Assembly: GCA_900755085.1 (NCBI GenBank)
Contig: CAAEFF010000119.1
Coordinates: 1 to 22,158, forward strand
Source: an uncultured Streptococcus sp.
Lineage (GTDB): Bacteria > Bacillota > Bacilli > Lactobacillales > Streptococcaceae
DNA length: 22,158 bases
Direction: 5' to 3'
Below are positions 14,657 through 22,158 of this stretch, in pieces; within the stretch, counting starts at the first letter, position 1, and every line of letters starts with the position of its first letter. The translations under genes were made by a program, and so were the position numbers. The notes beneath the pieces were generated by a model, which did not search any database, was not told the DNA's origin, and saw only the letters and a list, made by a program, of their open reading frames with translations.

Positions 14657-17600
14657 ATGAAAAAACGTATCATACTCTATAAAAAAGGTTTTCGCTATGA
14701 GTTAGCGCTAGACGAGGGAAAAACAGCCACCGTCTCTAATCAAGAAACGGCTCAGTTGACCCTTGCTTCGCAAGAAAGTCCCCTTCATTTCCAATGGGAT
14801 CAAGGAGAAGTCTTCTACCAATATGGGGAAGACAAGGGCGTGCTAGAAAATAGCAAGATCCTTGGAGACGTAGTCTGCTACTTGGCGACAGGAGAAGTCC
14901 ATACCTATGAACTGCTCGACAAGGAAGAAATCCTGGTAGCAGATGAACAGGGTGCGGATGTGCGTGTGCATTATCCCGTACGCTTTCTCCTTGTGAAAAA
15001 AGACCAGGCCTGGACTTGTCAGCTCTTATCCGGAAAACTCTACCATAACCACAAACTCGTCACTGAAGCGACTGTTCCACTAGCTTTTGGGGATGAGTTG
15101 GCGATTGGGGATGTGACCTTTAAGCTCTATCCAGAAGAGCTTGGCGTGGAAGGATTGGTTGAAGTGAGTCCTTATCTGGTGCCGCGTTTGCATTCGCGCT
15201 ACGACTTTTACAAGGACTATCCAGAGTACCACCGGTCTCCTCGGATCATCTACCGGAGCTCGGAAGACAAGATCTTGATCAATCCTCCGGGAGCGGAGCC
15301 TCAAAAGCCATCGGATGAACTATTGAAGTTGATCATGCCCCCTCTCATCATGGTTGGGGTGACCCTCTTGATCACCATATTCCAACCGCGGGGGCTCTAT
15401 ATCATCGCGACAGTATCCATGTCTGTGGTCAGTGTGATCTTTTCGGTCCAAAGCTTCTTCAAAAATCGTAAGAAATACAAAGAAGACAAGAAAGAGCGCG
15501 TGGAGCTCTACCATCTCTATCTCAAGGACAAGGCCAAGGACTTGGAGCAGCTCTCTCGCAAGCAACGAGAAGGCATGTTTTACCATTTTCCAGCGATCGA
15601 AGACTTGACCAAGATGGTCAAACGCTATGACTCGCGGATCTACGAAAAAACACCGCTGCATTTTGACTTTTTGGCCTATCGTTTGGGCTTGGGGAAGGTC
15701 CCAACCAGCTATGAGCTCAAATATGGTCAGGAAGAACGCAGCGGGAAGAAGGATGCCTTGGAAGAAGAAGGCTATGCCCTTTTCAAGGCCCATCAAAAGA
15801 TCGACAATCTTCCGATTGTAGCTAGCCTTAATCGGGGGCCTGTCGGCTATGTTGGCCCTCGTCCTATCGTGCTCGAGCAGTTGCAACTCCTGGTTGCCCA
15901 ATTGGCTGTCTTTCACTCTTACCATGATCTGACCATTATTCCGATCATTCCAGAAGAGGAAAAAGAAAGCTGGGATTGGATGCGCTGGTTGCCTCATGCG
16001 ACTCTGCAAGACATGAATGTCCGTAGCTTTGTCTACAATCAGCGGACACGCGATCAGGTCTTAAACAGTCTCAACCAGATCCTCAAGCTCCGCAAGGCGC
16101 AAAAAGAGGAAGAAAAAGCCAATGATACCAAGATCTTCCACCCTCACTATGTGGTCCTCATTACTGATGAAACCTTGATTTTGGACCATGTCATCATGGA
16201 GTTCTTCCGTGAGGATCCGACTGAGCTCGGCTGCTCCATTATCTATGTGGCAGACGTGCTCTCATCTCTTTCGGAAAATATCCAAACCGTTATCTCCATC
16301 AAGGACCGCAACCAAGGGCAATTGCTCTTGCAAGAAGGAGTTCTTCGTGAGCTTGACTTCCAATTGGATCACTTCCCTGAAGGTTATGACAAGGAAGCCA
16401 TCTCGCGCGGCCTTGCGCCTCTCAAGCATATCCAACAGCTCAAGAGCTCGATTCCAGACTCAGTGACCTTCCTTGAAATGTACCAAGCAGAGACCTTCAA
16501 TGACCTCAAGGTCTTGAGCCGTTGGGAGAGCCATGCCCCTTACCAAAGTTTAGCTGTTCCGATCGGTCTGCGCGGGAAGGACGATTTGGTCTATCTCAAT
16601 CTCCATGAAAAAGCTCATGGCCCACACGGTTTGATTGCAGGGACGACAGGATCTGGTAAATCTGAGACCATTCAGTCTTATATCCTGAGCCTGGCCGTCA
16701 ACTTCCACCCCCACGATGTGGCTTTCCTCCTCATCGACTACAAGGGTGGGGGAATGGCCAACCTCTTCAAGGATCTGCCTCACTTGCTGGGGACCATCAC
16801 CAACTTGGATGGTGCCCAGTCCATGCGGGCCCTAGCCTCTATCAATGCGGAGATCCATCGTCGGGAGCGCCTCTTTGGTCAATATGGGGTCAACCATATC
16901 AACCAATACCAAAAGAAATTTAAACTCGGTGAAGCGACCGAACCGCTTCCTCACCTCTTCTTGATCAGTGATGAGTTCGCTGAGCTCAAGGTCAACCAAC
17001 CAGACTTCATCAAGGAGTTGGTCTCTATCGCGCGTGTCGGGCGTTCCCTTGGGGTACACTTGATCCTTGCGACGCAAAAACCTTCTGGGGTCGTGGACGA
17101 CCAGATCTGGTCCAACTCCCGCTTCAAGCTAGCCCTCAAGGTGGCAGACCGTGGGGACTCCATGGAGATGCTGCGGACAGCAGATGCGGCTGAGATCACC
17201 CAGACCGGTCGGGCTTATCTCCAAGTCGGGAATAACGAAGTCTATGAACTCTTCCAAACCGCTTGGTCTGGAGCAGACTACCAGCCTGAGAAAGATCATC
17301 TAGGGATCGAAGACCACACCATCTACTTGATTAATGAACTGGGCCAATACGAAGTCCTCAACCAAGACCTCTCCGGTCTAGATATGGCAGAAGAAATCAA
17401 GGAAGTGCCGACAGAGCTGGATGTCATCGTGCAAGGAATCAACCACTTGCACCAAGAAGAAGGCATCGCAGCTGTGGCCCAACCATGGTTGCCACCGCTC
17501 AAAGAACGGATCACGCTGGATGAGTTGGAAAAGGTCGTGCCGATCGAAGCTTGGCAAAAACGGACAGCTCCAAGCATCCTAATCGGGGTCGCCGATATCC

Positions 17601-19078
17601 CGCAAGCGCAAAAGCAAGAAGCAGTCGCTATTGATCTGTCAAAAGATGGGAATATCCTCCTTTACGGAAGTCCAGGTACAGGAAAGACCACTTTCCTACA
17701 GACAGTCGCTATGGATCTGGCCCGCAAGCAGAGTCCAGAAAATCTGACCCTGTACCTGCTGGATTTCGGAACCAATGGTTTAGCACCACTGAGCCAACTA
17801 CCACATGTGGCTGATAGCCTCTTGCTCGATCAGACAGAGAAAATCCAGAAATTTATCCGGATCATCAACCGCGAGTTGGATCGTAGGAAGAAGCTGCTTT
17901 CTGAGCATGGAGTCGGCACCATCGCCCTCTACCGTGAAGTGACCGGCAAGCAAGAGCCAACCATGGTCATTCTCATGGATAGCTATGAGTCCATGAAGGA
18001 CGAACCTTATGAGACAGACCTCTTCAAGCTCTTCATGCGGATCTCCCGTGAAGGTCTCAGCATCGGTGTGCACTTGATCATCACAGCTAGCCGACAAAAC
18101 AACCTACGGGCTCAGCTCTACTCCAACTTCAAGCACCAGCTGACCTTGCCACAAAATGATATCTCTGAAGTCCGCGGTATCGTGGGAGCAACGCCTCTTG
18201 CGGCTACCATGGAAGACATCAAGGGACGCGCCCTCATGAAACGTGACGAAGTCGATGTCGTCCAGTTCGCCTTACCAGTCGCAGGAGACAATGATATCCA
18301 AATCATCAACAGCCTCCGCAACCAAGTCCAAAACCTCAAAGAGATGTGGACAGGCCGCACCCCAGCAGGCATCCCAATGGTGCCAGATGAGTTGACAGAA
18401 GCAGCCTTCTATGGACGTGAGGATGTGAAAGAGTCCATGGAAAATCTAGAATTTCCAATTGGACTTGACTTTGAAATGGTCAAAACGGTCAAGATTCCAT
18501 TTGATCGCTTGAAAAATCTGGTATTTATGGCGGACTCTCCAGAATCACTGGAAAATCAGCAAAAACATTTGTTAAATACAGCACTTCAATTTGGATCAAA
18601 ATTACATATCATGCTGGTAGATCCATTAGAAGAATGTGTTGCTTATAAGGATAAAGTTTCTACTTATGTTAGTAGTAGTCAAGAAATTGCTGAAATTGCT
18701 AAACAATTAATATATGAGGTTGATCGACGTCTTGAAAAAGATCTGTATTCAGACTGGTTGATCATGATGCCAACTATTAAGCCTATCGTCGATCAGGGAC
18801 TTACAGAAAAAGATTTACGCTATCTATTTGACAATGGACCACGAGTTGGTATGCACTTTGTAATAGGAAGTGAATATGCCTATCTTGGAAATAACATCAA
18901 TGAAGTACCGAAATATCTCAAAGGAAATGCTCAATGGTTTATGATCGGTATGAGATTGATGGATCAACTGTTCCTAGATAAGCCTTATAATAATCGAGAA
19001 GCGCGTCTTGCTTCAGATGAAATCTACTTGCATGATCGCAAGCAAGCAATTAAACTTAAAATCACCAAGAATGGATAG
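14657..19078 (+). CDS. essC: EssC, FtsK/SpoIIIE-type motor ATPase of the type VII secretion system
   Basis: This 1473-residue membrane ATPase powers T7SSb export and selects substrates. The N-terminal 200 residues fit the tandem FHA-like domains. Two spans lie at about 224-268. ATPase domain 1 has Walker A GTTGSGKS at residues 662-669, the LLIDYKGGGM motif and Walker B LFLISDEFAEL. Domain 2 has Walker A GSPGTGKT at 1004-1011 and VILMDSYE. Domain 3 (about 1265-1473) lacks a canonical P-loop; the equivalent place reads FMADSPESLENQQK. The length matches known EssC. Base composition falls abruptly near 18450-18600: by hand count, 31 of 60 G+C at 18301-18360 against 16 of 60 at 18661-18720. This agrees with the known C-terminal EssC variants that pair with specific downstream effector modules. 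The next gene starts 12 bases later. Confidence 0.96.
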   Translation: MKKRIILYKKGFRYELALDEGKTATVSNQETAQLTLASQESPLHFQWDQGEVFYQYGEDKGVLENSKILGDVVCYLATGEVHTYELLDKEEILVADEQGADVRVHYPVRFLLVKKDQAWTCQLLSGKLYHNHKLVTEATVPLAFGDELAIGDVTFKLYPEELGVEGLVEVSPYLVPRLHSRYDFYKDYPEYHRSPRIIYRSSEDKILINPPGAEPQKPSDELLKLIMPPLIMVGVTLLITIFQPRGLYIIATVSMSVVSVIFSVQSFFKNRKKYKEDKKERVELYHLYLKDKAKDLEQLSRKQREGMFYHFPAIEDLTKMVKRYDSRIYEKTPLHFDFLAYRLGLGKVPTSYELKYGQEERSGKKDALEEEGYALFKAHQKIDNLPIVASLNRGPVGYVGPRPIVLEQLQLLVAQLAVFHSYHDLTIIPIIPEEEKESWDWMRWLPHATLQDMNVRSFVYNQRTRDQVLNSLNQILKLRKAQKEEEKANDTKIFHPHYVVLITDETLILDHVIMEFFREDPTELGCSIIYVADVLSSLSENIQTVISIKDRNQGQLLLQEGVLRELDFQLDHFPEGYDKEAISRGLAPLKHIQQLKSSIPDSVTFLEMYQAETFNDLKVLSRWESHAPYQSLAVPIGLRGKDDLVYLNLHEKAHGPHGLIAGTTGSGKSETIQSYILSLAVNFHPHDVAFLLIDYKGGGMANLFKDLPHLLGTITNLDGAQSMRALASINAEIHRRERLFGQYGVNHINQYQKKFKLGEATEPLPHLFLISDEFAELKVNQPDFIKELVSIARVGRSLGVHLILATQKPSGVVDDQIWSNSRFKLALKVADRGDSMEMLRTADAAEITQTGRAYLQVGNNEVYELFQTAWSGADYQPEKDHLGIEDHTIYLINELGQYEVLNQDLSGLDMAEEIKEVPTELDVIVQGINHLHQEEGIAAVAQPWLPPLKERITLDELEKVVPIEAWQKRTAPSILIGVADIPQAQKQEAVAIDLSKDGNILLYGSPGTGKTTFLQTVAMDLARKQSPENLTLYLLDFGTNGLAPLSQLPHVADSLLLDQTEKIQKFIRIINRELDRRKKLLSEHGVGTIALYREVTGKQEPTMVILMDSYESMKDEPYETDLFKLFMRISREGLSIGVHLIITASRQNNLRAQLYSNFKHQLTLPQNDISEVRGIVGATPLAATMEDIKGRALMKRDEVDVVQFALPVAGDNDIQIINSLRNQVQNLKEMWTGRTPAGIPMVPDELTEAAFYGREDVKESMENLEFPIGLDFEMVKTVKIPFDRLKNLVFMADSPESLENQQKHLLNTALQFGSKLHIMLVDPLEECVAYKDKVSTYVSSSQEIAEIAKQLIYEVDRRLEKDLYSDWLIMMPTIKPIVDQGLTEKDLRYLFDNGPRVGMHFVIGSEYAYLGNNINEVPKYLKGNAQWFMIGMRLMDQLFLDKPYNNREARLASDEIYLHDRKQAIKLKITKNG

Positions 19079-19090
19079 GGAGGTAACTAT

Positions 19091-19444
19091 ATGACACCAA
19101 TACAGAGTAGAGAAGAAGTCGCAAGTTCTATCGCTTCAGGAATAGCGAGTGCGGCAGGAAGTATAACATCAGCTGGAACCGTCACATTGGATGGATCGAG
19201 TGAGTATCCAGGAAATAGTACAGCTGCAGAAAAAATTCCAGAGGAAGCCAATTATGCAGCCTCAATTAGTGGTGTGCTAAATGATTTTGTAGGATTGATC
19301 CATGGGGTTGCGGCAGAATTTGTAGCCATGGATAGTAATATCGCGTCTAACATCGATGCCAATACATCTAATTTGCCAGAAACCAGTGCAGCTCCTGGTG
19401 ATAGCGGAGAGTTTGTACCAAATTCAGGATACTTTGCGGAATAA
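19091..19444 (+). CDS. Lap1-like (DUF3130/TIGR04197) LXG-effector partner
   Basis: This 117-residue small protein has no signal peptide. It is Ala/Ser/Gly-rich, with a predicted helical hairpin: helix about 6-28, a turn region, then helix about 52-90. It ends in a flexible Pro/Ser/Gly tail. At residues 77-81 it carries F-V-A-M-D, the FxxxD motif that marks the Lap1 class of WXG100-like partners of LXG toxins and is thought to act as the secretion signal recognised by EssC. Position directly before a DUF3958-like gene and an LXG gene supports this. GGGAGG (19078-19083) overlaps the essC stop and is seven bases from ATG, so the gene belongs to the essC transcript. The identification is from motif and context; overall sequence similarity was not tested. 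Confidence 0.82.
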   Translation: MTPIQSREEVASSIASGIASAAGSITSAGTVTLDGSSEYPGNSTAAEKIPEEANYAASISGVLNDFVGLIHGVAAEFVAMDSNIASNIDANTSNLPETSAAPGDSGEFVPNSGYFAE

Positions 19445-19800
19445 TGAAACCAATCACCTTAGAAGAGATCGATAAAAAGAAAAAAAACATTGCCCAATCG
19501 CTCGATCAACTGAACTTAGAAAAAAGGAAAGTGGAGCGAGCAGAGAAGGAAATGTTTGAACTACATCGACAAAGCTTAAAACCTCTTCGTCAGATCTTAA
19601 CGCTGCCCATATCTTCCAAAGATTACCAAGTCTACGAAAATCTAATCGTGAGTGTAGAAGGCATCGGAGCTATGGTTGAAGAATGGTCTGAAGAAAGAAG
19701 AGCGGAGATTAAAAAGCGAGAAAATCAGCTGGATGAGCAATTAAATGATCTCTACCATGCTAGAAAGAAACTATTAATAGAACAGGAGTCGAAAAAATAA
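19444..19800 (+). CDS. Lap2-like (DUF3958) LXG-effector partner
   Basis: This 118-residue protein is strongly charged (Lys/Glu-rich) and has no signal or membrane segment. It is predicted to form two long helices. The first is about residues 5-50 (with KVERAEKEMFELHRQ). A turn near LTLPISSKDYQVYEN separates it from the second, about 65-118. This is the pattern of DUF3958 proteins, the second small helical partner (Lap2) that binds the N-terminal targeting domain of LXG toxins together with Lap1. The start overlaps the Lap1 stop by one base (TAATG), showing translational coupling. No separate ribosome binding site is clear upstream. The LXG gene follows one base after its stop. Confidence 0.8.
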   Translation: MKPITLEEIDKKKKNIAQSLDQLNLEKRKVERAEKEMFELHRQSLKPLRQILTLPISSKDYQVYENLIVSVEGIGAMVEEWSEERRAEIKKRENQLDEQLNDLYHARKKLLIEQESKK

Positions 19801-19801
19801 T

Positions 19802-21382
19802 ATGGTCAAAATGGTATTAGGATCATCGGATACACAAGGACAGACCATGTCTTCCGTTGGAAAAGCTAGGGTAACTGCCTATAACTCAGCCGTCACAGCT
19901 CTCTCTAACTTTAATGGAGCAGGTGACTTGCAAGGGAGTGCCTATGATTCAGGGAAAAAATACGGAGTGAGTGTGATTACGCCACTCATTAAAGGGGCTA
20001 TCATGTATTCTGAGTACCTCAGTGAAGCCGTACCCAAACTCCCCTCAAAATATCGGTCAGAAGTTGGGGGAGAAGATCTGGATTCAGCCGTACTTGAAAG
20101 TGAAATTCAAAGCCTTGAGAGTAGTATTAGTGGAATCAGAGGCACTTATCGTGCCATGGAAGGAAGTGACCATGCAGATAGGAACTTACTCAAAAGTATA
20201 TCTGATCGTATGGATACCCTTACGTCCCAAAAAAATGAGAAGATGGATAAACTTCGTAAGCTGAATCTATTTGCAGGAAGTTCCAATGAAGTCTTTGAAG
20301 GTGATGCTAAAAAGAGCATGGATACTGTGGTGAAAAATCTCACAGCAGGTCTGAATATGATTCATGGTGATTTTGCAAGTTTCGGTGGAACCTTCCCCAA
20401 ACATTCTGGAAAAACATTGAACTGGGCTAAGAGCATTGAAGGCGAATGGGATAAGAAAGCCAAGATAGATGAAGATTATCAGAAGGTTCTGGAGAAAATA
20501 AAAGACGGGAAAGAGCTTAATGAAGATGATGTTAAGAAAATCGATGCTTATAAGAAGAGATATTCGAATCGTGAATTGCCAGAGAATATTAAGGAGGCTG
20601 TAAAAGAAGAACATAAAAAAAATAGCAAAGAAATTTCTAAAGAGGAGGCGGCTTCAATCCTTGGTATTCCCAGTTGCAATGAGATATTAGATTATGCTAA
20701 AACTGGAACTGAGGCTGTATTTACATATAGAGGAGCTCATGTATTTCTTAACGGAATTAAAATAACAGTGGATAGTGAAGGTAGGATGAGATGGGGAAAT
20801 AAATTTATTTATAAACAATCTTACCTTTATAGCAATGGAGAAGCACTAGAAAAGGCGTCGGGATTAGATCTAGAAAACTACCATTACTCTGGAAATCTAA
20901 AAGGCATGGCTAGATTTAAAGAAATGGGAAAAGCCGGATGGAGCGGATTTAAGGAAGCAGTGAATCCACTAAATGATTTTAAAGGATGGAAAGAAGTAGG
21001 AAAATTTGGTAAGGCTGCTAAGGGTGCAGGAATATTCTTAACAGCATGGAATGTAAAGGATAACTGGGAAAAAAATGTCAATGTTAAAGATGGTATTTCA
21101 GCGAAAGAAGTTAGAGATTTTGCTATTGATACAACTGTTGATATCGGATCAGGCGCAGCAGCGACGGGATTTGGAGCAATGGTAGGGAGCGCCTTCCTAC
21201 CACCTTTAGGGACTGTAGTAGGTGCAGGTGTAGGTGCTTCAATAAACTACTTTATGAATAATTATAAATTTAATGGAGCTAGTCTTGTTGATCATACAAA
21301 GAAAGAATTGAAAAAATGGGGAGATGAAATTGGTAAGTTTGGAAATAATGTGTTTAAAACAATCGGTAATTGGTTAGGATAG
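19802..21382 (+). CDS. LXG-domain type VII secreted effector with glycine-zipper C-terminus (putative pore-forming toxin)
   Basis: This 526-residue polymorphic toxin starts with an LXG targeting domain (about 1-210), a helical bundle whose name-giving motif is L43-Q44-G45 followed by SAYDSG. A very charged Lys/Glu linker (about 210-285) leads to a small mixed segment with one cysteine and aromatic residues (about 285-370). The C-terminus has a short hydrophobic stretch (GAGIFLTAWNV, about 407) and then a hydrophobic hairpin at 447-483. The hairpin has glycines at 449, 451, 456, 458, 462, 470, 474, 476 and 478 split by a Pro-Pro turn (467-468), which resembles a glycine zipper. No nuclease, NADase or lipid II phosphatase motif is visible. 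I infer membrane insertion, as described for the streptococcal LXG toxin TelE, though homology to TelE was not tested. AGGAG is 13 bases from the ATG. Confidence 0.82.
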   Translation: MVKMVLGSSDTQGQTMSSVGKARVTAYNSAVTALSNFNGAGDLQGSAYDSGKKYGVSVITPLIKGAIMYSEYLSEAVPKLPSKYRSEVGGEDLDSAVLESEIQSLESSISGIRGTYRAMEGSDHADRNLLKSISDRMDTLTSQKNEKMDKLRKLNLFAGSSNEVFEGDAKKSMDTVVKNLTAGLNMIHGDFASFGGTFPKHSGKTLNWAKSIEGEWDKKAKIDEDYQKVLEKIKDGKELNEDDVKKIDAYKKRYSNRELPENIKEAVKEEHKKNSKEISKEEAASILGIPSCNEILDYAKTGTEAVFTYRGAHVFLNGIKITVDSEGRMRWGNKFIYKQSYLYSNGEALEKASGLDLENYHYSGNLKGMARFKEMGKAGWSGFKEAVNPLNDFKGWKEVGKFGKAAKGAGIFLTAWNVKDNWEKNVNVKDGISAKEVRDFAIDTTVDIGSGAAATGFGAMVGSAFLPPLGTVVGAGVGASINYFMNNYKFNGASLVDHTKKELKKWGDEIGKFGNNVFKTIGNWLG

Positions 21383-21386
21383 TGAA

Positions 21387-22158
21387 ATGGAAAAGAAAAA
21401 TATTGAAAATAAAAACAAGGCTTATTTTATAAGTTTAGCTAATACACGTGCTTCAGCATCGATGATGCTTATTTCCTTTGCGGGTGTATTTGTATTGTTA
21501 ATAGAAATACTTAGTTTTTATAGTTACTACGATAAAATTGTGGGAGTTAATCCGTTCAGCAATTGGTTCTTTGATATCCTCGTCTCGTATTGCCTTTATC
21601 TTATCATCGTATTTTTTATCCCATTAATTGGTAAGTTTGCATATAGAAGGCAAGTATTATCAACGACTCTGCTCTTATTGACCTATATAGGAATATTTTT
21701 ATCACTCCAAATCATGGAATTGCTCATCATTGTTTCTGCTCTGGCAAATAAGGAATTTGAGATAGGTTATACAAAGTATGCTGTATTTGCCGTTCCGTTT
21801 GTAGTGATATGTACATTACTGGGTTTTGTCTATAGTTATTTTTGGCTCAAGAAGCAGTTAAAGATTGGCTTTTCACCAACTAGAACCTTGGGAAATTATT
21901 TCACAAAATCAAATAGCTACAGTAAAAATCGTCTTTACATCATTTTTGCTTGCTCCATGTTAGGAGCCATACTTTCTGGCTATTTTGGCGTAGTATTAGG
22001 GATAGCCTTAACGATATTATTCAGTTACGCCTTTACTCAGTTGCTGACAGAAGTGTCCTACCTCTTGTATTTGAAAACGAAAAGCAAGGAATACTGGGAA
22101 GAAGAACCTGAGAATAATCCTACTCTGTGGGATTTGCTATGGAATTGGTTGAAAGGCT
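21387..22158 (+). CDS. polytopic membrane protein, candidate immunity protein for the LXG toxin (partial, runs off the window)
   Basis: An open frame from ATG 21387 continues without a stop to the window end (257 complete codons). AGGA (21376-21379) gives a ribosome binding site seven bases upstream, and the gene starts four bases after the LXG stop. Six hydrophobic spans are visible at residues about 26-47, 60-82, 90-117, 131-153, 183-203 and 204-228. A soluble, acidic and Trp-rich tail follows (EYWEEEPENN, then WDLLWNWLKG). I do not recognise the family. A multispan membrane protein placed directly after a membrane-acting LXG toxin fits an immunity protein that blocks insertion or pore formation in the producer's own membrane. 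A type VII accessory role cannot be excluded. The low G+C resembles the toxin tip, not the essC body. Confidence 0.72.
   Translation, partial: MEKKNIENKNKAYFISLANTRASASMMLISFAGVFVLLIEILSFYSYYDKIVGVNPFSNWFFDILVSYCLYLIIVFFIPLIGKFAYRRQVLSTTLLLLTYIGIFLSLQIMELLIIVSALANKEFEIGYTKYAVFAVPFVVICTLLGFVYSYFWLKKQLKIGFSPTRTLGNYFTKSNSYSKNRLYIIFACSMLGAILSGYFGVVLGIALTILFSYAFTQLLTEVSYLLYLKTKSKEYWEEEPENNPTLWDLLWNWLKG

Noticed and set aside
15320..16009. Long minus-strand open frame of 229 codons inside essC
   Set aside because: It lies opposite a well-supported EssC coding region. Its existence follows from the codon bias of essC, it lacks a ribosome binding site, and the protein resembles no family.
19071..19090. 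Separate promoter for the effector cassette between essC and the Lap1-like gene
   Set aside because: The gap is 12 bases and is filled by the ribosome binding site. Any internal promoter would have to lie in the AT-rich essC tail, where no clear hexamer pair stood out.
1..22158. CRISPR array, tRNA or rRNA genes, insertion sequences
   Set aside because: No regularly spaced repeats, cloverleaf-like segments, transposase frames or terminal inverted repeats were recognised anywhere in the window.

Overview
The window looks like a chromosomal segment of a Streptococcus, probably from the mitis/sanguinis/parasanguinis part of the genus; the exact species cannot be fixed by eye. The evidence is a ClpL-type chaperone, the streptococcal gene order yajC, uppS, cdsA, rseP(eep), proS, moderate G+C, strong AAGGAG-type ribosome binding sites, and a Firmicutes-type (T7SSb) type VII secretion locus.

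Layout. Positions 1-2350 hold clpL with its leader and terminator. A small putative DNA-binding protein gene with its own promoter follows (2454-2795). Positions 2860-8190 carry housekeeping genes: yajC as its own unit, then an apparent uppS-cdsA-rseP-proS operon from an extended -10 promoter, closed by a large hairpin that also ends a convergent lipoprotein gene (8181-8732, minus strand). A 477-base divergent intergenic region follows. It carries a match to the WalR/VicR box and a TTGACA-type promoter ahead of esxA.

Positions 9210-19078 encode the T7SSb machine in canonical order: esxA, esaA, essA, esaB, essB, essC. EsxA is a small secreted WXG100 protein. EsaA, EssA, EssB and EssC are the membrane components, with EssC the ATPase motor, and EsaB is a ubiquitin-like cytosolic factor. 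Two hairpins, one a perfect 14-bp stem, sit between esxA and esaA, so EsxA is probably made in excess over the machine. From esaA to the end of the window the genes overlap or are separated by at most 12 bases.

Directly after essC lies a cargo cassette (19091 to the window end): a Lap1-like helical protein with an FxxxD motif, a Lap2-like coiled-coil protein, a 526-residue LXG effector whose C-terminus is a glycine-rich hydrophobic hairpin suggesting a membrane-acting toxin, and a six-helix membrane protein, cut by the window edge, that is the candidate immunity protein. Base composition drops sharply inside the 3' end of essC and again inside the LXG gene. This suggests that the essC tail plus cassette, and separately the toxin tip, are exchangeable modules. 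The cassette and its junctions are the most interesting part of the window.
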